From Eleusine coracana subsp. coracana (taxonomy: Eukaryota; Streptophyta; Magnoliopsida; Poales; Poaceae): a stretch of DNA of 64,000 bases. The notes beneath the pieces were generated by a model. It was not told the DNA's origin. It saw only the letters and a program-made list of their open reading frames with translations, and made no database searches. The position numbers and the translations under genes are program-made. Positions 1-10,900 of this stretch are shown piece after piece. How positions within the stretch are numbered: position 1 is the stretch's first letter; every line of letters begins with the position of its first letter. The stretch is from NCBI GenBank assembly GCA_032690845.1, contig CM064421.1:36756963-36820962 (forward strand), written 5' to 3'.

Positions 1-1188
1 ACAATGATGAAGTTTTTAGAACTATTTAAACTATTTAAAACATAAAAGAAAAAATAAAAAAATAAAATTTTATATATCACTCAACATTCTTTTATGTTTT
101 ATTTTTTCTTTTAACAAATTATCTCTAACTTATCTCTGGGAACAGTCTTCGATGCTAAAAAAAAAAAGGAACACGAACACTTCAATCACGCAGGGAGCTG
201 CGCCTAGAGCCAAGTGAACACGAGCACTTCAATCACCCAAAGAGCAAGCATGAACGCCAGGGAGCTGCGCCGCCGTTTCAATTTCAATCACGCCGCCGCG
301 TTGGTCAAGCACAGCCCCTCAAGACCTGCGCCTTCGCTCGGGCCTGCCCGCACGCACGCTCCAGCCTTGGCCCCGCACAACACTCTGGACGCCGCCGCCT
401 CGGCCATGCCTGCAGAGGAAGGAGGGAAGAGGAATCTTGCGGTCGCTGCTGCTGGAAATCCGTCGCATAAAAGAATCTAAATCTGATGGTTCATATAGAA
501 AATCTTTAAAAAAATATAATATAACAAAATATTGATTGAAATCTTTCAGTTAATTAAAAATTAAAAATATAATAAAAAGAAGGACATAATAGAGGCGACG
601 GATAACTCCGGGCAACAGTGCTTCTATAGAAGCTTTCTTTATTGGGAAAAGCTTTACTGTAAGTCGGTGTCAGCATAACGTGGTGACCACAAAGAAAAGT
701 CCGAAAGCGTGTTATCCTTTCCTTGAGGTCAAGCCTTTGGTTTGAGTATATAATACACAAATCTTACGTCGGATATTTCGTAACCTTGTCGCTCATAAGA
801 AAAGAACAGCTAGCTCGCTTGGATATCCCTCCAGCCTATCAGTCTATCAGAGCTTCTCGCCGCAAACCTTGCATGTTTCAACCTTTCGAGTGGGGCTCGC
901 CGAGATGGAAGGAGGTTCTGACCAGGTGAAAAAGAATCTCTGCATTTTCACCTCTGTACTGTGCATTTAACGTGCGGATTGGTTGCTAGGTCCTGATTCG
1001 GTGTGAAGTTGATGGCGATTGGTTTGATTTTAGCATGAATGAACTCTTGATACGAAGCAGAAATTCCTTAAAACGACATTTTTACTACTGGTTTCTGCTA
1101 GTATTTCCTACATACTGATGAAGCTGTCGTCCAACAAGAACGGATCGATTCTGAGCTTCGTATTTGGATATATTTTGCTTCCTTGCAG
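1..1188. other. Upstream/intronic region of the first RING-vWA gene
   Basis: AT-rich sequence with no recognisable exon. Its last bases (ttgcttccttgcag) form a good 3' splice site at 1187-1188, so much of this stretch is probably the first intron of the gene that continues at 1189. A short open frame at 214-480 has no family resemblance and looks like chance. No sequence like the first exon of the paralogue (7946-8152) is visible, so the first exon should lie before base 1. Confidence 0.5.
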
Positions 1189-3096
1189 CAGAGCAACCCG
1201 TGCGCCATTTGTCTGAGCGGCATGGGCGCCGGCGGCGGGCATGCCATCTTCACCGCGGAGTGCTCCCACACGTTCCACTTCCAGTGCATCTCGGCGAACG
1301 TGGCGCACGGCAACCTGGCGTGCCCGCTCTGCAACACGCAGTGGCGCCAGCTTCCGTTCGTGCAACCCGCACAGCCGCCGGCGTCCACGCTACCGCAGCG
1401 GCGCCCGATGCACCGCGTGCAGCCGCCGGTCCAGTTCCAGCCACCGCAGCCGGAAGTGTTCGACGACGACGACGAGACGGTGGAGCCGCCGCCGCCCTCC
1501 GAAGAACCAGAGACCACCACGCCCGGAGGAAGAGGAACGCTGGTGGTGAGGACGCACACCGAGTACCCGGCCATCGCGAGGGGCGCGTCGCACGAGAGCT
1601 TCGCCGCCCTCGTGCACGTCATGGCTCCGGGCATGATAACAACCGAAGAAGGCGACGACGGGGCCCAGCGCGCGCCACTGGACCTCGTGACGGTGCTGGA
1701 CGTGAGCGGCAGCATGGCCTTTGAGAAGCTGGCGCTCCTGAAGCAGGCCATGGGGTTCGTCGTGGACAACCTGGGCCCGGGGGACCGCCTGAGCGTCGTG
1801 TCCTTTTCCTCCACTGCGCGGCGCGTGACGAGGCTCCTCCGCATGTCGGACGCCGGGAAGGGCCTCGCCAAGAGCGCCGTGGAGGCCCTCGTCGCGCGCG
1901 GCGGCACCAACATCGCCGACGGGCTGCGGGTGGCGGCCAAGGTGCTCGGCGAGCGCCGGCACCGGAACGCCGTCGCCAGCGTGATCCTCCTCTCCGACGG
2001 CCAGGACAACCACACCATGGCCGCCACGCGGCCGCTGGCTGGCGCAGCGTCAGCGGCGCCCAACTACGAGGCGCTCGTGCCGGCGTCCTTCACCACCACC
2101 GACGGCGAGTGGGCGGCGCCGGTGCACACGTTCGGGTTCGGCAGCGACCACGACGCGGCGGCGATGCACGTGGTCGCGGAGGCCACGGGCGGGACGTTCT
2201 CCTTCATCGAGAACGAGGCGGTCGTGCAGGACGCGTTCGCGCAGTGCATCGGCGGGCTGCTCACCGTCGTCGTCCAGGACGCGCGCGTCGCCGTGGAGTG
2301 CGTGGACCCCGGCGTCCGCGTCGTGTCGGTCAGGTCAGGACGGTACGAGAGCCGCGTCGAGGACGACGGGCGCGCCGCCTCGGTCCGTGTCGGGGAGCTC
2401 TACGCCGACGAGGAGCGGCGCTTCCTCCTGTTCCTGGCTGTCCCTCCAGTCGTCGCAGAAGCGTTGGACGGCGAGACGGCTGCTACTACTCTGATCAGAG
2501 TGAGTTGCAGCTACCGCGACGCGGCGGGTTGTGAGGTCACCGTGACATCGGACGACGCGGTGGTGACGAGGCCGGAGCACGTAGCCGCCGCTGACTTGGA
2601 GCGGTCGGTGGAGGTGGCGCGGGAGCGGGTGCGCGTGGAGGCGACGGATGACATCGCGGCGGCGCGGGCGGCGGCGGAGCGCGGCGCGTACGAGGCGGCG
2701 GTGGAGATCCTGGAGCGCAGACAGCGCGCGGTGGCGGAGTCAGAGGCGGCGCTGGGTCAGGGCGGGGACGGCGGCGCGGCGGCGGCGACGAGCCTGCAGG
2801 CGCTGGGGCGCGAGCTACAGGAGATGCGGGCGCGCGTGGCGAGCGAGGAGGAGTACGCGCGGTCGGGACGGGCGATGATGCTGTCCGGGTTCAACATGCA
2901 CTCGCGGCAGCGCGCCAACTCCAGGCAGGTGAACTGGGCGTCCAACGGGGCGGCGTGGGAGGAGCGGTCCTACTCCACGCCGGCCATGCGCGCCATGATG
3001 CTGCGGTCGCGGGTGGCGCGGGAGGAGGCGTCGGCCGAGCAGCAGCAGACGCCGCCCGGCGCGGGAGAAGCAGCAGCAGGAAGCTCTGGACCATAG
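1189..3096 (+). CDS. RING-H2/vWA-domain E3 ubiquitin ligase, WAV3/EDA40 family (first exon outside window)
   Basis: This is the large second exon of a RING-finger plus von Willebrand A protein; 635 residues are visible. It opens directly at a C-x2-C RING motif (NPCAIC), followed by ECSH-x2-FHFQC and CPLC, giving a complete RING-H2. The vWA domain follows, with the metal-binding motif DVSGS near visible residue 171, and then a Vwaint-like C-terminal part. In Arabidopsis, relatives WAV3, WAVH1 and EDA40 are E3 ligases affecting root gravitropism. The frame runs upstream to 1183 but has no ATG there, and an acceptor AG at 1187-1188 gives a phase-0 intron exactly matching that of the paralogue at 10722. 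Codons end almost always in G or C, unlike the paralogue. A poly(A)-type aataaa lies at 3235-3240. Family is certain; the target is unknown. Confidence 0.9.
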   Translation, partial: QSNPCAICLSGMGAGGGHAIFTAECSHTFHFQCISANVAHGNLACPLCNTQWRQLPFVQPAQPPASTLPQRRPMHRVQPPVQFQPPQPEVFDDDDETVEPPPPSEEPETTTPGGRGTLVVRTHTEYPAIARGASHESFAALVHVMAPGMITTEEGDDGAQRAPLDLVTVLDVSGSMAFEKLALLKQAMGFVVDNLGPGDRLSVVSFSSTARRVTRLLRMSDAGKGLAKSAVEALVARGGTNIADGLRVAAKVLGERRHRNAVASVILLSDGQDNHTMAATRPLAGAASAAPNYEALVPASFTTTDGEWAAPVHTFGFGSDHDAAAMHVVAEATGGTFSFIENEAVVQDAFAQCIGGLLTVVVQDARVAVECVDPGVRVVSVRSGRYESRVEDDGRAASVRVGELYADEERRFLLFLAVPPVVAEALDGETAATTLIRVSCSYRDAAGCEVTVTSDDAVVTRPEHVAAADLERSVEVARERVRVEATDDIAAARAAAERGAYEAAVEILERRQRAVAESEAALGQGGDGGAAAATSLQALGRELQEMRARVASEEEYARSGRAMMLSGFNMHSRQRANSRQVNWASNGAAWEERSYSTPAMRAMMLRSRVAREEASAEQQQTPPGAGEAAAGSSGP

Positions 3097-3240
3097 CAGC
3101 AGCATGTAGATTGTGTTGCATAGTGTGCGCCTTCTTATTATGATCTGTGGAACGTAAGCTTCGACTTGGGTGTGTTCTTCTCAAGAAATACTAATGTACT
3201 ACTACTACATGTATGCTAGTTCTATGTTGCGCGTAATAAA

Positions 3241-4380
3241 TCGCTAGTGTTTTATACTTTTGTTCTGCTTCTGCATAAGTACAAATACGGGTCTGAAAAT
3301 GAACTGGTCTGAAATTCAGAGATCTAAAAATGTGGGGGCGGAAAGAAGATTGAAGAACCGCGGGACAATATTTTGTATATGGGCATTCTACTCAGCCCAC
3401 ACTGATTCAATTATTAGGACGTTATTTGGGCCTATTTCTTCTTTTCTCTCCTGACAGGAACCGCGAAATGTAGCCGCATCTTCTCGCACAAAAGTCGCTT
3501 GTTGCCGCATTTTCTCTCTGACAGGAACCGTTGGTGCCTGCTGCAGTATTCGGCAGCAAACATGGCCCACCATATTCAGTGCTAAAAGCTACCAACAGCC
3601 CGCCTCAAAAACAAAAAAGCTACCAACAGCCTGAACCGAACCGGCCTCCCTTTCTCTACCAAAAGTGCGTTGACAAGCTCAACTCTAATAAACGAAGACA
3701 CTGACTTCCACGCAGGGGAACGTCGAGCAGCCATCCCATCCCATACCATACTTCTATGTCGAGGTCAACTCGCAAAACTGGTTGGCAGCTTGCCAGCTTC
3801 CAGTCGCAATCGATCGAACACTCTCCGCATAATCATCATCTAATTACGCAGCGAACCGAGCAGCAGGTCGCCACCGAATTTATTCGTACGCAGCTAGCTC
3901 GAGAGCGAGTTTCCATATCCACCTGTCCGGCTGTCCCATGCACGTACACCGTGTGTTCCCCTAGCACTGGTCCTTTGCCGACGACCGAGTTGAAAGAGCT
4001 GATCAGATTACGGACGCGTCTGAACGCCGCCGGTCACCTCTATATCAATCGAAACACCACCCACGTCTGTAGTCCAACTACTCCGCCCGCCGGAAAACAT
4101 GTGGCTGGGACTTGGTTTCCTCCGAGCGTGGTTTGGTCGCCGAGCACGAACACAACCAGTGCTTTGCTGCTGCCGCGAGCTAGTCCGTCCTAGCAACTTT
4201 TCCACGCAGACAACTAAGTTCACTAATGAATGAAGAAACGCAGCGTCGTCGTCGCCATGGGGTTTTCTGTGGATATGGCTTGCATCCTGCGGCGCCTGTG
4301 ATATTTCTTTCTCTGGCTTCTAGAACCGCCAGGTTTGAACGAGCTACTAGCCATGCCAAATGGTCATTGATTATTTTTTT
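3241..4380. other. Intergenic region, no gene seen
   Basis: Past the aataaa signal of the first RING-vWA gene there is mixed sequence with short direct repeats (two copies of a ctgacaggaaccg motif near 3453-3465 and 3520-3532). The open frame at 3756-4193 starts with an ATG but shows no domain, and its composition looks random, so I do not call it. Confidence 0.4.
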
Positions 4381-4394
4381 TTTTTGAGAAAGTC

Positions 4395-4421
4395 GGGGGG
4401 GGGGGGGGGGGGGGGGGGGGG
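4395..4421. repeat. Poly(G) tract of 27 bases
   Basis: An uninterrupted run of G preceded by a T-rich stretch (about 4372-4386) and followed by GAGGGGAGGGGAG. It sits at the downstream edge of the LINE remnant; the T-run on this strand could be what is left of the element's A-rich tail. Confidence 0.9.
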
Positions 4422-4517
4422 AGGGGAGGGGAGAGCATCCTCACCTTTTCATTTTAATTCAAGAGAGCATACATGAATAAGATGTTACATATCGTTTGAA
4501 ATATTTATAGCAGGGGG

Positions 4518-5270
4518 TTAGGAAGGAAACATCGAGACCCATGTAAGAGCTACATGCCGATCAGCTTGCGGCAGTCTGCAATACCAAAGTTGAGCGTTCT
4601 CGCGACACCCCGTGAAGAGCCGATTATAGTAAAGGGGTAAGAAACGAAATACAACATCATGACGATGCTTCCACAAGCGCCAGTAGCAGAGTAGCAGGAA
4701 CATGTTGAAGTGCAGGACGAGCACCTCGGGCGGGGCACAAACACTCCATAGCCGGGACACATCATCTTCAGAAATAGGTACGCCAATCTTGAGCCAGAAA
4801 CCAACAGAAAACGGGCAGCCAACAATTAGATGTGCCAAGCTCTCTGTATGAGTACAACACAGTTCATAAACATCAGAGTCCACATAATGTTTCTTCAGCA
4901 AGTTTTCTTTTGTTTATATTCGATTTTGGACTAGGAGCCAGCCAAAGAACTTAACTCTCGAGGGAGCTCGGTTCTCCCAAATGAATTTGTAGTATTCGTA
5001 TTCTGAGTCATCGGACACTACAACTTTGTAAATTATCGAGGAGCTAAGACGATTGGCTTTGTCTTCCCATGGACAGCGACGAACATCGGGAACAACAGAC
5101 AAGATCACTCCCGCAAGCAGTTTGATGAGTTTAACAAACTCATCGGCTGCCACTGTGAAGAGCCGCGGGGCGAAGACATGGCGGAGACCGGAACTTAGCA
5201 TGCAATGCACGGAGGCCTCCTCTCGACGCGCATGTGAAAATAGCGCTGGTAAAGCAACGGCTAGAGTCAT
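4518..5270 (-). pseudogene. LINE-type retrotransposon remnant: C-terminal reverse-transcriptase zinc-binding region
   Basis: Read on the minus strand, two open frames in the same phase are separated by one TAA stop near 4905-4907. Together they give the C-terminal part of a plant non-LTR retrotransposon polyprotein. Typical zf-RVT features are IWENRAPSRVKFFGWLL, then a C-x4-ESLAHLIVGCPFSVGFW segment, then a tryptophan-rich WRLWKHRHDVVF stretch. The RT catalytic part, endonuclease and ORF1 are absent, so this is a 5'-truncated dead copy. It lies between the two RING-vWA paralogues and does not belong to either. Confidence 0.8.
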
Positions 5271-5279
5271 TGATTAATT

Positions 5280-7640
5280 CGCATCGCAACTACACAGGAA
5301 ATGACTAGCTACTGCAAGTCGGGCGACGAGTCTACGCATTCTTTTTCGTTACTACTCCGGCGCCCATATGCGAAGACTAAGGAATGCACCCCTTTTGGGC
5401 AAGGCACCCTCCTCTGATCTAGTCCTCTCTTACAAGCGGAATGCAGATATTTCAAAGGGTAACCAGAATGCACAATTGGAGACCTGAAATCGATAGGATT
5501 ACTGATCTTGGTGCTTTTGATTAAGCTAGGATTGGGATGAGTGGATTACCGAATGCATGGATATGCTTATGTTCATCTTGTACAACTTTTTTTTCTTTCA
5601 AGAAAATGCTCTTGTAGCAACTTTACTAGAACCATAATACTACTTCAGTTGTGACTCCGTTCGGTAGTTGACGCCTTGCGTTCGGAAATGGGATGTATTA
5701 GCTGGTTAGCACCTGAGTATTCCGAAGAACTGTGGCATGCAGTGTCCTGCTTTGCTTCAGGAATGTGGTTACAAGTCCAGATCATGGAAAACAGTGTTCC
5801 TTCTCCCCTGAGCAGAATGGGTTCTTCGGATGGGTGACTAGGTGAGAATGCAGGCCGGATTCGTGCGGGCCAGTCCAACGACGCAGGCCGTTTAATTTCT
5901 CTCGTTACATGTCTCTGTCAGCCTTTGACATTTGCACCTTGTTGGCCGGCATTTATATCTGCATGACAATGCTTTGACGAACGGATCAAATATGATACCT
6001 CAATTTTTATTACATAAAACATATGGTATCCACAAGAAAAAAGTTCATGAATATGAGTTGTAAGGATTTGTTTGATTGGAGTACTGAAAAAACTGTCTGG
6101 GCTAGGCAGCAATCCCACATTCGATTTTGAGCGTCTGGGGCTGCAATCGCTGCCTGGCCAGCCAGCCGGCGGTCAGACAGCAACCAAACAAGCCCTAGAT
6201 GCATGGGACGCAGTGGTTGCCAGTCGGACCTGCCAATTCGGACCTTATCACACCAACGAACCATCCAAAAATAGCAAGTTGAATTCAATAACGGAGCACT
6301 GTACTACGTTCTCGTTCGTTACAAACACGCTGCATACAGCTGTCACTACATGTGAAATGCTGCTTCTCTGTTTTGATCGAAATTCAAAGCTGCGCTACTT
6401 GTGAATGTGAACTTTTCCGTGAGCGGTGCCGGTTGTGTTCTGCGTGCCCAGCTGTACAAATTGTTTTTCCCCTTCCCCGGTTGGTAGTAGCACCCAAACA
6501 TTGACCAGAACGCGGCAACGCATCTACTAATCAGCAAATAGGGATCACGTTTCATCCGATTTATTATTATAGTCATAGGGTTAGCATATAATTACGTTAT
6601 TAAAAGTGAACCAGCTGATTATGTATCGTCATCTGCTTGAAAAATGGTCGCGCGAATGCACGTGTGCGCGCCAGTAGACCGGACAAAGTCCGCTTTGCCT
6701 TTGTCGAACAGCAGCGCCGTCCAGAGTCGACGGAGCCCAGTTGACGCCGCTGCCCAGAGATCAAGTCGCCACCATGGATTTTGCTTCGTCAGTTGGATTG
6801 AGTGGCGCGCTTGGGAACCTATGCTCGGGGCGGACGGGACCGATGGAGCCCAGCGCGAAGCTAGAGCCGACGACAGCAGCAAGGGGGCACGGCACGAGCA
6901 GAGAGATGCTCGATCAAGCACCACCAGGCGCTGCCTGCCCGTTTTGGGAAACCCGCGCTTTTGCCTTGCGTGCAGTACAGGGGAAGAATGGTCTGAGGGC
7001 TAAGCCGGGATTGCGCATGAATGTACGTGTCGAACGAAGAATGCCGCGACCGCGACGCTGAGGCCAGGCGGGATGGCAACGCCGTCTCCGTCCCGTTCTG
7101 AACGATCGAGTCTGCAGCGACCGGAGAACCGTCTGGGCCGGCCCTGGTTTATCTCCGCACTCTGTTCGAGTTTCGTTCCAGTTTTCATATAAACGTGCTG
7201 CACAGGCACACCTCTAATTCTAGGTCCACGCACGGAATTTAATTGCTTCTAGCACTGCGTTTCTTCAGCACAGCTCCTTGTTAATTTACAATCGGTCAAC
7301 CGCCACCGCTGTTCTGATCCTGTTTAGTAGCCTTGAAAGTCTCTTTCACGCCAACAAAAATAACAATGAGAGGGTTTGTTACGCGCGTGCCATTTTGCGC
7401 ATCGTTACGTCCTCTCAGAGGTGGTATGGAAATTGAACCGATTCAGTTTTTTTTTTTTTTTTTTTTTTTGTGAGGCACGCTGCGTTTACCAACGAAAACG
7501 ATCATCGGTTGACCCAACAGTTCCATTCCATTCCCACTACAAAGCGCAACAACCCAGCTGTGTGAACCACAGTTATCGCGTTACAAAATTGACGAATCCT
7601 CAGGTCCTAGGTTGCACGAAGAATTTGATGTGAAAGTATA
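5280..7640. other. Intergenic region between RING-vWA paralogues, no gene supported
   Basis: Mixed-composition sequence. The open frames at 6644-7061 overlap each other on both strands, show no domain, and lie in GC-richer sequence where chance frames are common. A T-run of about 22 bases occurs at 7447-7469. No clear terminal inverted repeats or RNA gene were recognised. Confidence 0.4.
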
Positions 7641-7945
7641 ATCAACAGAGCTTTTCGCCAGGGGCAAAAAAGGGAAGTCAAACACACAAAGATGCCCCCT
7701 TTCATTTCCCTCCTCTGCCTTCCCCTGTTTTTTATATCCCCCGTCCACCTTTTCCTCTCCCCGCACCGCAACGCACAAAACCCTCCGGAAAACAAACCGC
7801 ATACCCCGGCCACCGCAAAATCTGCGATGATCACACCCCTTCCGCACCAAACCCTACCCTTCTGATCTCCAATTCCAACCCCGAGCTGCGCCACCAACAT
7901 TTCGAGCCAGAGGAGCCGCCTTCGAGAGGGTCGATCGGGGGAGCA

Positions 7946-10900
7946 ATGGCGGCGGCGTGGGCTCGCGCCAAGCGCGCGCTCGCCACCAGCCTCTGCATCA
8001 GCGTCCCCGCGCCGCGGAGGGCCATCGAGGACGCGCCGTCGGAGATGGGCACGGCGGAGACGTCGACTTCTCTTGCGGAGAGCAAGTCGGACTCTACTAC
8101 TTCCTTGAGTATTCTGCAGCGAACTAGTAGTTCTAGGAGCCGAGCCTCGCAGGTCAGCCTTGATCCTCGTCATATTTTATTTTAATCTTATTGGTTTCAT
8201 CTGGTATTCTGGTGTGCGTCAGTGTCGATATGTGAAAGAAATTGCTTCTTTGCTGGAGTTTTTTAGATGCGAATTTCGGAAAAATCGTGTCGTCGTTTAA
8301 AATTCCAAACAGACAGATGACTTTTTTGGTTCGATGCTGGTCAAAGATCACCGCACTAGTTTTATGAAATTTCCCGTACTTGTAGTAAATTTGGACCATA
8401 CTGGTTGCAAATCAGGCTGTTGTTGATTTTTCTCTGCATGTGCTGCCGTGTATAAGGCTTCAAGCTTATTAGATGCAACGAAAAATTCAACCCACCACCA
8501 GATAGAACAAACTCACATTGGACCAGGTCGGGTGGGATGTGACAAGATGCTTCTTGGATAGGATGCTGGGTCGAATTAAGAGATTAGAGATGTTGTTTTT
8601 TCTTTTTATCATGATACACTGTTCTTCGGATCTATTTTTTTTAGATAATAGGAAGAATACCAGTCTTTGCTTCAATTGAAGCTACGACCCAGTTGTTCAG
8701 ACCTATTAGGCTATTAGAACAGTGACGATGCGAAGTGGGCTAACCAGCCCATACTAAGCCACTTTTTGGTGCAATTATAACCATATCATGGGCTAATTAA
8801 TCAATCTTACAGGTCTTCCCCAGTTTCTTTTCTTGTAAAAAGGGTTTCCCCTGCCCATATTTTACTGAAAGAGAGTCAAATACTGGCAGCGGTCTGCACC
8901 TTTTTTCTTTCCATGTGTTCTGCTTGGTAGGTGCATCTTGTTCGCCTCCTAGCTGCTAGGAAAAGTGCAGCTAAGAACTAAGGTTTTCTTCTGCGCACTC
9001 ACTGTTAGACAACTTAACAGATTACCATTTTTTTAAGAAACAAACCATGGCAATCGTTACAGCTAGTGCCACTAGTACCAGGATGTCTTTCCGGTTAAAA
9101 TTATGGACAGTCAGTGGTCGTCACCTTGTTCTGTAAAAGATCACCTATGGAATTTGCTTTAAATTGTTGCCGTGTGGTCCTGATAAGTTTGAATCAGGAA
9201 AATGGCCTTTCATATCGTTTAGTTATTCTGGTTTCGTTCAGCTAAGATGATAACCCGCATTAGACTAGACTGTCAGTAGCTCATTAAATTCAATATTGAA
9301 TTGTGTTTACACTCAAATTAGCACATGATAAACTGATGGTCAACCATGATTCCATTGTAGACAGCTGATCATATTTCACTTGTAGGCAAGGTTTTACCAG
9401 CAAACATTCATGTGATACCATTAGGGAGTGTATACAGTGGCAAACCTAGGATTCAAGCAATGAGATCCAAACATTTTATCTTAACTGGCTCCTTTTGAAG
9501 TCTCCACATTAATCCTATGAAAATTCTAAAAACTACAGCAAAAAAGTAAAACATCTGGCCGTTGCTTAATAAATTACAGACGGTGGATTTGCCCCAGATC
9601 TTATAACACGTAGTCTTATGTAGCTTTTTGATACTTACATACACTAGGATTAAGGAAATCGGACATTGTATGGGTTGCATTTGATTGTCTAGTCATCGAT
9701 ACCTTGCATGATACTAAACTTTGTGTGCCTATCACATCCATGGTAAGAAGAGTCCTAAACAATTGCCATTACTTGCAGCTAGAGAATTTCCAATAAAGAC
9801 TAGAACAGGTCTGAGCTAGAACGTGCAGTACATATGCATGATTTTTTTTTTCCAATTCCAGCAATTTCAGCGTCCCCGCATGTGGCAAACCCCAAAAATC
9901 TACATGTTCTAGCTCTAATCTGTTCCTAGCCTTTACAAGAGAACCTCTAATGGCCGATAAGACTCTTCTCGACATTGCTATGACTCGTACACCATATTTA
10001 GGAATGTGCATGGCATGTATAACTACACGATCAAATGCAACCCAAACGATATCCGAAGTGTTGACAAATATTCATAATACTACTGGCGGATCCACCAATT
10101 ACGATTTCTTACGCAACCTTATCAACGACGAGATATTTTCCTTTTTTGTGGTAGTTTCTAGGATTTTTCTAGGATTATTGTGGAGACCTCAAAAGGAGTA
10201 TGCAATTAGTAAATATAGGATGGGCAGCCAAACTTTCAAACTAAGAAAAAAGGGGAAAAAATGGTGTAGCACTATATTTTATTGTATTCCCAATGGGCAA
10301 CTAGATTCATGTTCTGGTAAAATTGATTGTTGATGTTTTGTTGACGTACTAAGAGGGTATTTGGATGTTGGATTAGTCATTTTTACTCTTTCAAGCTAGA
10401 ATGTGAATTTTTTTGGTTTCACCTGAATGCCCTGGCGTGTAGCGTGTGGTTGTCAAACTTGTCATTCTCGAATTATTTTTAGTTCTTTGATTTCTTATAA
10501 ATCTGCCTTATAAAGCATCTTGTTCCCTAACCTAAGGTTCTCGTGGGGTTTCTTATAATTTACATAAGAAACCTTAGTTTTAATGTTGTGATGTGGTTAC
10601 ACGTATTGACGTACAGGGGACACTTCATTGTTTCTAGTCATGGCAGGCAGATAATATGGATTTTTATTTTGTAATATCTGATACTAGACAGATGACCTAT
10701 TTTCAACTTTCTTGGTTTCAGAAGCTCTGTGCAATTTGCCTTGGTGGAATGAGGACAGGACTCGGCCAAGCTCTGTTCACAGCTGAATGCTCCCACAGAT
10801 TCCATTTTCACTGTATCTCTTCAAATGTCAAGCATGGCAACCTTATCTGCCCAATATGCCGTGCTGAGTGGAAAGAACTCCCAGAAGCTCAACCTGCAGA

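Noticed and set aside
214..480. Open frame of 88 codons near the left edge
   Set aside because: No family resemblance and does not match the first exon of the paralogue; likely chance in GC-rich patch.
1098..2063. 321-codon minus-strand frame opposite the first RING-vWA gene
   Set aside because: Shadow of the highly GC3-biased coding strand; cysteine/serine/arginine-rich with no domain.
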